Assembly (NCBI GenBank): GCA_907165275.2
Contig: OU015651.1
Span: 6,718,501-6,782,500, forward strand
DNA: 64,000 nucleotides
Direction: 5' to 3'
Source: Zygaena filipendulae
Taxonomy: Eukaryota; Arthropoda; Insecta; Lepidoptera; Zygaenidae
Shown: piece after piece, positions 55,901 through 64,000 of the stretch
How positions within the stretch are numbered: position 1 is the stretch's first letter
Layout: each line of letters opens with the position of its first letter
Notes under the pieces: generated by a model
What the model was told of the DNA's origin: nothing
What the model saw: the letters and a program-made list of their open reading frames with translations, nothing else
The model's database searches: none
Position numbers and translations under genes: made by a program

Positions 55901-56848
55901 AATTTCAACATCGTCATCAATATGGAAAACGTACTCGGTTTCTTCCTCTTTTTGTACCACCTTGTTTGCGGAATCACGCACTTGATTTATTTCCCTCTTC
56001 ACTTTGTCGATTCGACTTTTCTTTCGTTCATGACTATATTCTTTTTCTCTTTTTCTCTTTGGGGCTTGTCTAGTCCTGCAATATTGTCTAAAATGTCCCT
56101 TGAGACCACACTTTAGACATTCTTTATCTCTTGCTGGGCATTTAGCATCATGTGCACCATGTCTGGGATTACCACATCTACTGCATCCATGCTGTATATT
56201 CCTTGGTTGATAAAAAAAATTCTTTTCTTTACTATCCACTTTATTTACTTCCTCATTTTCATTTGATTTTGTAGGGTTTTTAAATTCTTCTAACTGTTTA
56301 TTTACAACTTCTAGTGTGTTTGCTTCTGTGATTACTCGGTCTAGCGTAATTTCATCTCCAATCTGTAGTATCTTTTTCCTCAATTCAGGTAGGTAACATT
56401 TTTCCGTTACTTGGTCGATAATGTTTTCATCTCGATCAGCAAACTGACATTTATCAGCTTGTTTCCTCAGTCTCACTAGAAACCTCTCAAACTTTTCGTC
56501 AGGTTCTTGTTTGAGCAGCCTGAATGTATGTCGCTCGTAAACTTTACTTTGTTTCGGTGCAAAATAGGAATCTAGTTTAGATATTGCTACTTCAAATACG
56601 TTCACGTCATCACTTGGTTCGATATTAGCTCCAGGAATGTTATAAAACACTTCTTGCAAATCTAGACCACCGAAATGTAGAAGGGAAGCTCTTTTCTTTA
56701 CGTCATTATCAATGTTAGACGCTTCCAAGTATATAAATAATGCTCGTTTCCATCGTACCCATCGTACACCCACCGAGGTTGATTCACCGTTACAGTCGAA
56801 CTTTTCCAATGAAAGGAGTGACATCTTTGGGTGACCTGGAAAAATCAA
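52943..56848 (-). CDS. Gag-Pol polyprotein, mag-like
   Basis: 1301 codons, no break. Gag occupies about 1-220, then two zinc knuckles (222-257: CSRCGNPRH, CLKCGLKGHFRQYC) and a basic stretch. The protease active site is DSG (330-332). The reverse transcriptase has LDIKDAFHQIE (541-551) and YIDD (602-605). RNase H has D757, D824 and DSLSRL (867-872). Integrase has an HHCC-type finger (H969, H972, C1002, C1005) and catalytic D1033, D1088 and E1124 (NGEVER). Fusion of Gag and Pol in one frame is common in the mag clade. The second Met (residue 9, MSLLSLEKFDC) is the likelier start, since TTTTTCCAG just before it could be a splice acceptor. The C-terminal tail (1200-1301) is basic with no chromodomain. 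Confidence 0.93.
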   Translation of the reverse strand: MIFPGHPKMSLLSLEKFDCNGESTSVGVRWVRWKRALFIYLEASNIDNDVKKRASLLHFGGLDLQEVFYNIPGANIEPSDDVNVFEVAISKLDSYFAPKQSKVYERHTFRLLKQEPDEKFERFLVRLRKQADKCQFADRDENIIDQVTEKCYLPELRKKILQIGDEITLDRVITEANTLEVVNKQLEEFKNPTKSNENEEVNKVDSKEKNFFYQPRNIQHGCSRCGNPRHGAHDAKCPARDKECLKCGLKGHFRQYCRTRQAPKRKREKEYSHERKKSRIDKVKREINQVRDSANKVVQKEEETEYVFHIDDDVEIDCTIGGVGTKMLIDSGCKQNLITEATWETLKKKKVKLHNQHPNPNVTFMAYGSTTPLKIKGSFEARIQIGLRSENATFYVVISGTRNLLGKSTSTSLGVLKIGSNAEVNQVYTEKFPKFKDVIIQLPIDDSIPPVSQPYRRIPIPLEAKIENKIEELEQRDIIEPVVGSSKWVSPMVPVLKENGEVRLCIDMRRANEAIIRENHPLPTMDKLLPKMKNAKVFTKLDIKDAFHQIEIHPASRHITTFITSKGLFRYKRLMFGISCAPEIFQKTLERILLGCEGVVNYIDDILVFGKDMHEHDSRVKKVMSVLKDNNILIRNDKCSFGMSKVTFLGHELSAEGVKPLKKYISTVKEFRAPKTTGELQSFLGLINFVSKWIPNYATVTEPLKTLLRNRKGDRTDITERWGPEQQRCFESLKEIMTNISSLGYYDVKDRTMVIADASPVGLGGVLVQINSEDNPRIIAYGHKTLTDCERRYCQTEKEALALVWAVEHFHIFLYGKKFELITDHKPLEVIFGTKSKPCARIERWVMRLQSYNYKVVYQSGKTNIADSLSRLSKSAEKSVIQLKDNHICQIVDFARPRAVSLKEIIDNSMDDQEILKVKEGLHYNIWDDDVKLYKIFQNELCLHEGILLRGTRIVIPSALRKRVLDAAHEGHPGIVSMKARLRTKVWWPRCDKDAENIVKACKGCTLVSAPYAPTPMKRRKLPEGPWIDIAIDLMGPLPSGDHLLVVVDYYSRYKEVKICRKITSTEIVAKLKEIFSRLGNPISITADNGRQFVSEEFKSFLSERNITLFNTVPYWPQQNGEVERQNRDILKRLKISIAENKDWKESLLDYLTMYNSTPHSVTGRTPSELFFNRKFRDKLPMVSDTMERISQDTEVKDRDQERKEKGKENGDRKRKAVECDLTPGDKVYIRNMNKENKLSLDYNPETYTVENKKGGDITVRNDETGQTRRRNVVHLKKIQGEWSVCQDQNEIHDEEMNIEI

Positions 56849-57780
56849 TTTAATGATTCAGATAAATATTATCTGTTATTGTGTTTTAATTTAACACCCT
56901 TCTTAACTCATATCAATTTAATGACCGGATTACTCTTATCCGCTGTATTAACTAAATATTAAAATATTTAGTTGTTAATATCAATTAACAAACTTAATGT
57001 TTCAAACTCGTAAATATTAAATTAAATTTACTCATGTCAACACTACCTATTACTGGTTTCGTGTTATCAGAATAGAATAGAGTAACTATTATTCTTGCAC
57101 AACACACAAGAATAATAAATAGACATATCAATTTAATGATCAGATTTAAATCTGCTTAATACTGGTTTCATGATATAATAATAGGATAGAATAGAATAAC
57201 ATTTATTTCTGCATAACACATAAGAATAATGAACAACATATCAATTTAATGATCAGATTTTAATCTGCTTATTACAGATTTCGTGATATCAATTAAATGA
57301 TCAGGCTTTAATCTGCTTTGTGTTTATACCCGATAAACTCATAAAGTACTATTTTTTATCCAACTAATATCAATTTAATGATCAGTTCAATTGTAACTGC
57401 TTCAGGTAAATAATATACCTGATAAACTAATATCAATTTAATGATCAGATTTTAATCTGCTTAGTGTATATAAGTAACTGATAAACTTATAAAGTATTAT
57501 TTTTATTCGGTTAATATCAATTTAATGATCAGTTCCATTGTAACTGCTTCAGGTAAACAATATACCTGATAAACTGATATCAATTTAATGATCAGATTTT
57601 AATCTGCTTAGTGTATATAAGTAACTGATAAACTTATAAAGTATTATTTTTATTCGGTTAATATCAATTTAATGATCAGTTCCATTGTAACTGCTTCAGG
57701 TAAATAAGCACTTATACGTCATTAATAACACAGAGTCTTGCATCAATTCAATGAAACAGATTAATAATTTTAATCTGTGT
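56849..57780 (-). promoter_or_regulatory. Leader array of boxes with covarying hairpins
   Basis: The box TATCAATTTAATGATCAG (plus strand) recurs about eleven times: near 56843, 56911, 57124, 57236, 57287, 57368, 57429, 57515, 57578, 57661, 57741. In most copies it is joined to a small inverted repeat with a changing stem: CAGATA/TATCTG, CGGAT/ATCCG, CAGATT/AATCTG, CAGTT/AACTG, ACAGATTAA/TTAATCTGT. From 57368 on, units alternate in two types (about 63 and 84 bp). It lies in the untranslated leader of the mag-like element. Confidence 0.85.
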
Positions 57781-58748
57781 GGTTAGGTAGGTATCCAATT
57801 TGGATATAAGTAGGTACATCAATGTTTTCCAAGTACCTTAAACCATAACCATGATACACTTGGGGTAAATAAGTATTGTTGTTACTATCCATTTAATATT
57901 GTTATACTAGCAAAATGTAGGAATAATATTATTATCCGCAGACTTACTCATATCAACTATCTACTCGTTGACATGGCCTACGACGCTACCTTGCCTGTGT
58001 CAACTACCTACTAGTTGACACGCGAAATGTAGGTATCTCGAACTACCCATTAGGGACGATTGTGAGCGTTTGTTCCTAATTATTTGTTATTTTCGAGGTA
58101 TGTTAACAACCAACACGTAACCATAAAAATCCCAACATAAAACATTTTTTTTTTTTTTTTTTTTTTTAAACCCCATGTCATCGCATTAATTTTCGATTTA
58201 CCTACTTAAGGTCTTTTAAATACGAGAAGCGCCATCTCGATGTTCAACGCAACATTACCCGACACGAGAGTCGTAATCTGACAACCAAAAGGCAACATTG
58301 TTTAACTCAAACCTTAGTAAACATAATATTATAAATAAAAGCTTTTTTTTTTTTTAACCGAACACTTCATACCTAGTGTTACAAAAGTTGAGTCACAATT
58401 CATAAGAAACGATTGTGTGTGTAAAGCGGCCCGCGCGGCGCCGCGGGTGGAGGGACGCGGAGAGCGGCGCACTTGAGACCTCCGGTACCTACTGCAGCGA
58501 TTTATGAACTCGCCCGGGACGCGCAAGCAGTTATATATTATTGTGATATCAGCACAATATAGGTAAAATATTTACAATCGTTAGGTAAGCCTAAATGCAA
58601 CTGAATTGGCATTAAAACCACTGATCGACAATAATACCTACAGGTAACTTGCGAATAACGTAGGTACCTAACATGTTTACTTCATTTTATCCTCTATCTT
58701 TGCTTTTTTTTTCTTTTAATGATTACTATTCATTTGTACTCACTTTTG
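57781..58748 (-). other. Remainder of the mag-like leader
   Basis: Noncoding. Contains two long T runs on the plus strand (58146-58167, 58346-58357) and a GC-rich patch (58425-58530, GCGGCCCGCGCGGCGCCGCG). Short frames here (58329-58526 minus) carry no motif. Confidence 0.5.
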
Positions 58749-58760
58749 TCCTCGTCGCCA
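58749..58760 (-). promoter_or_regulatory. Primer-binding site, tRNA-Ser
   Basis: Minus strand TGGCGACGAGGA, 2 nt after the 5' LTR. It is complementary to the 3' end of the metazoan tRNA-Ser(GCT) (TCCTCG TCG plus CCA), from memory of that tRNA. Confidence 0.8.
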
Positions 58761-58762
58761 CA

Positions 58763-58915
58763 TGTATTGTCCTGCTTGTTGGATTATTTTACGGCTCACC
58801 AGCACCACAACACGCGTACACTCGCACTACTCGACTGCTCCGCTCAACTGCCGGGACGCAACTGACTCGTGTCGCAGGCGCATGAGACAACCAACATTCT
58901 AGCCAATACACTACA
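58763..58915 (-). repeat. 5' LTR of the mag-like element
   Basis: 153 bp, ends TG/CA as in the 3' copy. Short for the class, with no clear TATA box seen. Confidence 0.93.
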
Positions 58916-58920
58916 GTTCT

Positions 58921-60644
58921 CTTCAGCTATCAGCAAGACTAAAATAATACACTATCTTTTTGAAATGAGAAAAAATATTTGCATGTTTGTAAACCATAGT
59001 GATGTAAATCTTCACTATCGATAAAGTGAGTCGATAAACTTTAATGAATGATGCTGTAATAGTGAATATTTTGGAATATTTTTTGTATAGCTGCTGCTGC
59101 GTATACTTTTTTCATTACTTACTGCAGTTTTCATTAAGTATTATGATCGTATTGTAATAAAGTGAACCTCGTCTTCTATATAAACAACTATATTATACTC
59201 TATCTTGTTTCTAAGTGTACTTGCATGATTGATAGATATTTTAATTTCAGATGTCGACAATGGGTAAAAAATATTGGAAATGATGACTTAGCTTATATTC
59301 CAATCGAAAAACTTCACGATATATAATATGTCTGTGGAGATGTAAGGAACAAATGTCGGATACTTCTATCGATAGATATTTCTATCGATAATTTAAACAA
59401 GGCTCAATAAGGAGGCACTGCGAAGTAAATCATTTACTTTCCCAAATAGGTTATTTAATTTTGACATAAAATGTAAATGTAATTTTTAAAGAGAAAATAA
59501 ATATCTATCTATCTAATAACATCATCATCATGACAAACTAAAATATTGGAATAATAATAAATAAATAAAAATAATAATTTATTGTTTCAATTTTACGACA
59601 AATGTTTTCCCCCGTTGTAGATTTAATTCACCTGGTATGAAGCCCATGCTCTAATGATAATTTATCGATATCGATTTAATCAGGAACTACATGTGGCCAT
59701 CCCTATTGTTCTCGTTAATGTTGGTACCCATGAGTTATGAAGTATTTTGACATTTAAATTTTCGCTGTGTTGGTATTGCTGGGTCTGCTAAATGGATTCC
59801 AAAACCAAGTAAGGAAGTCCCGTCTCTTAAAACGTAGTGATTAACTTCTCTCTGGGTGCATATATATGTACGACTCTGGAATATTCATTAGTTTCATTGA
59901 TCACAAAGTGGACGGTAGACCCGCCGGGAAACTACGACTCATTTCAATTTTGAAAGCTTTTATTTAACTTGCAATGTACATAATTGTAACTATATGTTTG
60001 TTCGGGTAGAATCTTGCAACTTAATTTTGAAACAGATATCTTAAACCGATTGAGCTGAAATTTTGTATACACATTTAGTTTGGATAACAATGCATGGTTT
60101 ATTCTTTTTAACGCATTTAAATGAAAACTTTTTTTTAAGTTATTTTTTTTTTAGTTTTTCTATTGATACATTTTGGAATGGCCCTCACTAAAACTGCAAT
60201 TAAACACAAACTAACATATACTTAGTGCACATTCCACAACTATCCATTGAGTATCGAGCATTCGAGCATACAATTTTTTTAACTTTTCCTATCTTTCTGT
60301 TTATCTACGTATTTTATATTATCTAATTAGGTATTTTATTGTATTATTATTTGCTAAAGGTATAAGTGTCTGCTACAGAAAATGCGATTAAAATTTACTA
60401 GCTTGAAAACGAAATTTTAAATGAGTAAATAACTTTGTTTAGAATATCATGAAGCATAATCGTGAATAACAACGTCTGGCGCTTCCTTTTTGTCTGAGCA
60501 AAATTTAATTTGAATGGCGTCACCTGGCTGAGATCACACGCGCGCCAACTCCCTTATAATCTCAATCTCCCTGGAACAACCAACAAATTTTCTGCCTTGA
60601 TGTAGGTACTTACACGAATTACATTGAGTCGTACTAATAGATAA
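58921..60644. other. No gene established
   Basis: Contains repeated ATCGATA motifs (59365-59390, 59660). A short start ATGGATTCCAAAACCAA|GTAAGG (59792-59808) could be a first exon by its donor, but no following exon was recognised. Confidence 0.3.
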
Positions 60645-61082
60645 TATACAACGTGTTAATGAATTGACCGAAAACTAGAAAATAGTTTGCTCAGAATCGA
60701 CTTCCGAATCGATCGCACCATGTTTTAATATAGGTCATATTTTTTAATATTTATCAGCCCATGTCTAAATTATATATAATACATAGGCAATATATAGACA
60801 TTAAATCCGCCTTTTGTACATAAATGTGCAAAAAAGTTCTTTAAGTAAATAAATAAATATATGACGCGAACGCCGCTCATAGCAAAAAAATTGATTCGGT
60901 CATTGACACGTAGGTGAGGGCGTAGCGCTTGAAATTTCGTAGATAGATCACCTCCAAAATAAAGTAAAATAACTTTTAAACTATTAATTTTTCCGACATA
61001 ATTTATATTTTAATCATATTATTGTTTATTTTTTCAAATTGGGTGTATCGGGTTTTTGGTTAATTCATTAACACGTTGTATA
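60645..61082. repeat. MITE with TATACAACGTGTTAATG termini
   Basis: Left TATACAACGTGTTAATGAATT and right AATTCATTAACACGTTGTATA form an inverted pair of about 21 bp, 438 bp apart end to end. No frame inside. Confidence 0.8.
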
Positions 61083-61358
61083 GTAAATATTTATAATTTA
61101 GTAATAGATAGTAATACATATTACAATTTACATGTCTTATGTACGTACGGTCGTATGCGTACGTAATGTACCTACTAATCACATCGTAAACATTTTTTAC
61201 ATCACTAATTAGTACCAATAAGTACCTACTAATAATATTATTAGGTACCTACCGTACTAGCACACACGTGCTAATAATTTGCACCGCTATATTTATAACA
61301 CTTTACGTTGAGTCAATTTGATTGGTTTGTGCGATAGATTTTGGATAGATTATACTTA

Positions 61359-61551
61359 TCCTTACATATTATAAAACAAAGTCCTCCGCCGCGTCTGTCT
61401 GTCTGTCTGTTCACGATAAAAAAATTTTCATGCGGTTTTTAGCAACAGATAGAGGGATTCAAGAGGAAGGTTTAAGTATACGTATAGTTTATCCTGGAAT
61501 TCCCGTGAGAACTCCGAAATTATCGCGGGTGAAACCGCGGGGGACAGTTAG
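61359..61551 (+). mobile_element. Lep1-like Helitron with TCTG run
   Basis: Starts TCCTTACATATTATAAAAC, has TCTGTCTGTCTGTC, and ends GGGGGACAGTTAG. Confidence 0.65.
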
Positions 61552-61911
61552 TATATACCTACAACCAATCTGAACAAATCAGTTAAGTAATTTTTGAGTT
61601 TATCAGGAAAAATACAAACAAACAAACATACAAAAAATCAAATCCTTTCTCTTTAAAACATTATTCGTCATAACTTCCAACAATTTTGAACCAGGCAAGA
61701 TAAAATTATAATTATGATCCAATGTTTATTAAATAAAGTACTTTATAATTAACAATTCAAATGAGCTTCAAGTGATGCTTTTGGCTTAAAGTAGCTCTTT
61801 TCGAGTACAATTAATACGTTTTAATGAGTAATTAAGCAAAATCACGTCGTATTTTGTTTATACCTAATTCGATTGTAGGTACCTAATAGAAGTTTGTTTT
61901 TTATAGTCAAA

Positions 61912-62099
61912 CTAGCTGTTCCACTCGGTTTTACCCTAGTTAATTTCGGAGATTCCATAGAAATTCCGGGACAAAAGTAGCTTATTTCATTACCCCTGAC
62001 AACGTGTATGCAAAATTTCATGACGATCGGTCGAGCCGTTAAGGCGTGAAAGCGTAAATACAAACAAACTCACTTTCGCATTTATAATAGTAAGGAAGG
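61912..62099 (-). mobile_element. Lep1-like Helitron
   Basis: Starts CTAGCTGTTCCACTCGG and ends TTATAATAGTAAGGA. The 3' hairpin stem is degraded. Confidence 0.65.
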
Positions 62100-62783
62100 A
62101 TGCAATGTATTCGTATAGGTACCTATGTAAGTAATAACATAAAATACCAACGCTAGCCATTGAACTTATGCTTGAATAATAAAAAAGCTCTCAAACGAAA
62201 ATGGAGTGGCTGAAAAAGTTGTTCTCGCAGTCATAAATATACGAAAATGGCCTTTAAAACTGTTTACGAGTTCAATTTGAGATTTATTTACCTGTGAGAA
62301 TTTCGTTATTAAGGTAAACAAAACAACGTTGTAATTTAATAAATAGATGAGTAGGTACCTACAATTTGATCCAATTTGTGATAAAATTTATATTAATAAA
62401 AATATCGTCTTAGAAAAATTTAAAATCCTTGTGTAGGTAGTTATCCTAATTCTAAAATGTTATTTTCAATTACAATTCTACGGGGTAAGTACCCACTCAA
62501 ATAGAGTACAAACTCAATAAGGCAAAAACACTCAGAGTTTTTCAAGGATGAAATGATAAAATAAAAACAAATCGTCACCTTTTGATAACAAGAGGCCTGC
62601 GCTGAATAATATAAAGTACCTACCATTGCCTCACGATAGACAATTTTCCATTAAAAATACAAATAATGCAAATAGCTGATGAAATTCAAGCATTTGTGAT
62701 TTTTGTTTTTTCGATTCGACACCTACCTAATACCTACTAACTACGTTCAATACCTTACCCACAGATAATATTATAATATACCA

Positions 62784-62925
62784 CTAGCTGTTCCCCGCGG
62801 TGATTTCGGAGTTCGAGTTGGAATTCCAGGATAAAAAGTGCCCCTGAAAACGTGTATGAAAAATTTCGGTTGAGCCGTTATGGCGTGAAAGCATGACAAA
62901 AAACTCACTTTCTTCGCTTTATATT
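62784..62925 (-). mobile_element. Truncated Helitron
   Basis: Starts CTAGCTGTTCCCCGCGG but misses the TTTCACCCGCG repeat, so the hairpin is half deleted. Confidence 0.6.
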
Positions 62926-63712
62926 GTAGAGCTTTGTTTCTTTCAGACGGCAGTTTTTTTTTCACTCAAACTGATGATTTTTTCACTCTAGAGTCTAGAT
63001 GAATAATTTACCATCCTATACCATCATATAGGTAACACTTCTAAAAAAACAACCGTGCATTGAATCATTCTCACTTTGAATTTGGAGTTATTTCTTTAAA
63101 AATGTAACAGTTGAGAAGGTATAAATTAAAAATCTAAGTTCTATTAAGTCTGTCTAATAGACACGTATTTTATGCTTTTTCGAATTATTATAGAAAAAAT
63201 ACTTAGATAAAACTCATAAAAGTTTGGGAGTGGGAGGTCGCTACGTCATAAGTATAAAGTGTAGGTAGTAAGTAGGTACATAGGTGTGACGTCAGACGGA
63301 ATTTCAATTTGATGTATCACCGTTATTTTTTGACTACGTAAAAATGTACAATCACGTTTCCAATATTTTTTATTTATCTACAAGATGGACTAAAAATTTA
63401 AATTTAGTCATGCCCATTTTGGGTGATGCGAACTATATAAGAAGCTTTTGAGGGAAAAATATTAAAATTTAACAAATAATGATGATGAGCTCGTCTAAGT
63501 TGTCATTTTTATGTAAGTTCATCTTGATATAACTTTAGATAGTCCAGTATTTCTGCCTTAGGCACTGTACTTATATCGAGTAGAAATTACATTATAGGGA
63601 TGTAGAGACGTAGGTACGTACTGGATGCGCGGGAGGCGTCGTTGTGTCGCATGACGTCACAAATTTAGGTCTGCGTTTTTCACAAATCTAAGTTCATATT
63701 ATATTAGCTGGG
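62926..63712. other. AT-rich DNA, nothing recognised
   Basis: No supported frames. CGTCACATGACGTCAC-like text at 63640-63662 and TGTGACGTCAGACGG at 63283 resemble each other and 33660 (GCGTGACGTCACAAGC), hinting at a shared repeat. Confidence 0.3.
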
Positions 63713-63915
63713 CCCCGCGGTTTCACCCGCGTGAGTTTCGGAATTCCCGCAGGAACCTTTTTAATTTTTTTTTCATATCGGTCCAGCCGTTCACGCGTGA
63801 TGCCGTGACCAAGGGACATAGGGATTCATTTTTATATACATAGACCAGCTGTCCCGCGCGGTTTCACCCGCGATAATTTCGAAGTTCCCGTGAAATTGTT
63901 CCATACAAACTTTGC
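63713..63915 (-). mobile_element. Two adjacent Helitron fragments
   Basis: First TTAGCTGGGCCCCGCGG at 63713, then CAGCTGTCCCGCGCGG at 63845, both inverted. Each lacks its 5' end. Confidence 0.6.
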
Positions 63916-64000
63916 AACCCTTTCCATCCCTTAGTTGTTGTGTAGTACCTAGTTGAATTTTCAAAAATGTTTTCTTATCGGATAGGCACGTCATGCGTCA

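Larger units (their letters stand above)
52557..58920 (-). mobile_element. Full-length mag-clade Ty3/gypsy element
   Basis: LTRs of 153 bp (52562-52714 and 58763-58915) look identical, with target duplication GTTCT on both sides (52557-52561, 58916-58920). The coding strand is minus. Beside the 5' LTR is a primer site to tRNA-Ser, and beside the 3' LTR a purine tract. One intact gag-pol frame occupies 52943-56848, preceded by a 1.9-kb leader. No envelope gene is present. Intact frame plus matching LTRs point to a recent, possibly still mobile copy. Confidence 0.94.

Noticed and set aside
53517..56116. Several plus-strand frames opposite the mag-like polyprotein
   Set aside because: Antisense shadows of an intact coding frame.

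Overview
The window reads as nuclear DNA of a lepidopteran (moth or butterfly). It is AT-rich with intron-split genes. It is packed with Lep1-like non-autonomous Helitrons (TC...CTAG ends, CCGCGG hairpin just before the 3' end), tRNA-derived SINEs, inverted-repeat MITEs and LINE tails. No RNA polymerase, ribosomal or tRNA gene was seen. All statements come from reading the sequence; no database was searched.

Layout. 1-2293: MITE and Helitron debris. 2294-7454: an apparently complete DIRS-type tyrosine-recombinase retrotransposon (gag, RT/RNase H/methyltransferase-like, recombinase) with inverted termini and an internal complementary region. Its gag appears to be split by an intron that carries a row of small hairpins. 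9219-16287: an LTR element with apparently identical 624-bp LTRs and a 4-bp target duplication, but a dead interior (decayed Ty3/gypsy gag plus three LINE fragments). 16931-17175: an unassigned GC-rich candidate exon. 19820-24269: a 1757-bp inverted duplication around a 936-bp spacer, each arm ending in a 461-bp palindrome. 24270-34200: repeats with no recognisable gene. 34509-40594: an intact nine-exon odorant receptor gene. 45128-47237: a four-exon secreted Kazal-like cysteine-rich protein gene. 49538-50742 (minus): two candidate exons of unknown identity. 52557-58920: a full-length, apparently young mag-clade Ty3/gypsy element with one 1301-codon polyprotein frame, identical LTRs, a tRNA-Ser primer site and a leader made of repeated boxes with covarying hairpins. 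58921-64000: MITEs and Helitrons.

How it fits together. The two host genes are not an operon; they lie on the same strand about 4.5 kb apart, and their introns are loaded with Helitrons and MITEs. Two of the three large retroelements look competent (DIRS-like, mag-like). The third looks like a dead passenger moved in trans. The most unusual signals are two independent sets of short hairpins whose stems change while pairing is kept, one in the DIRS gag intron and one in the mag-like leader. Also notable are the nested palindromes at 20-24 kb.
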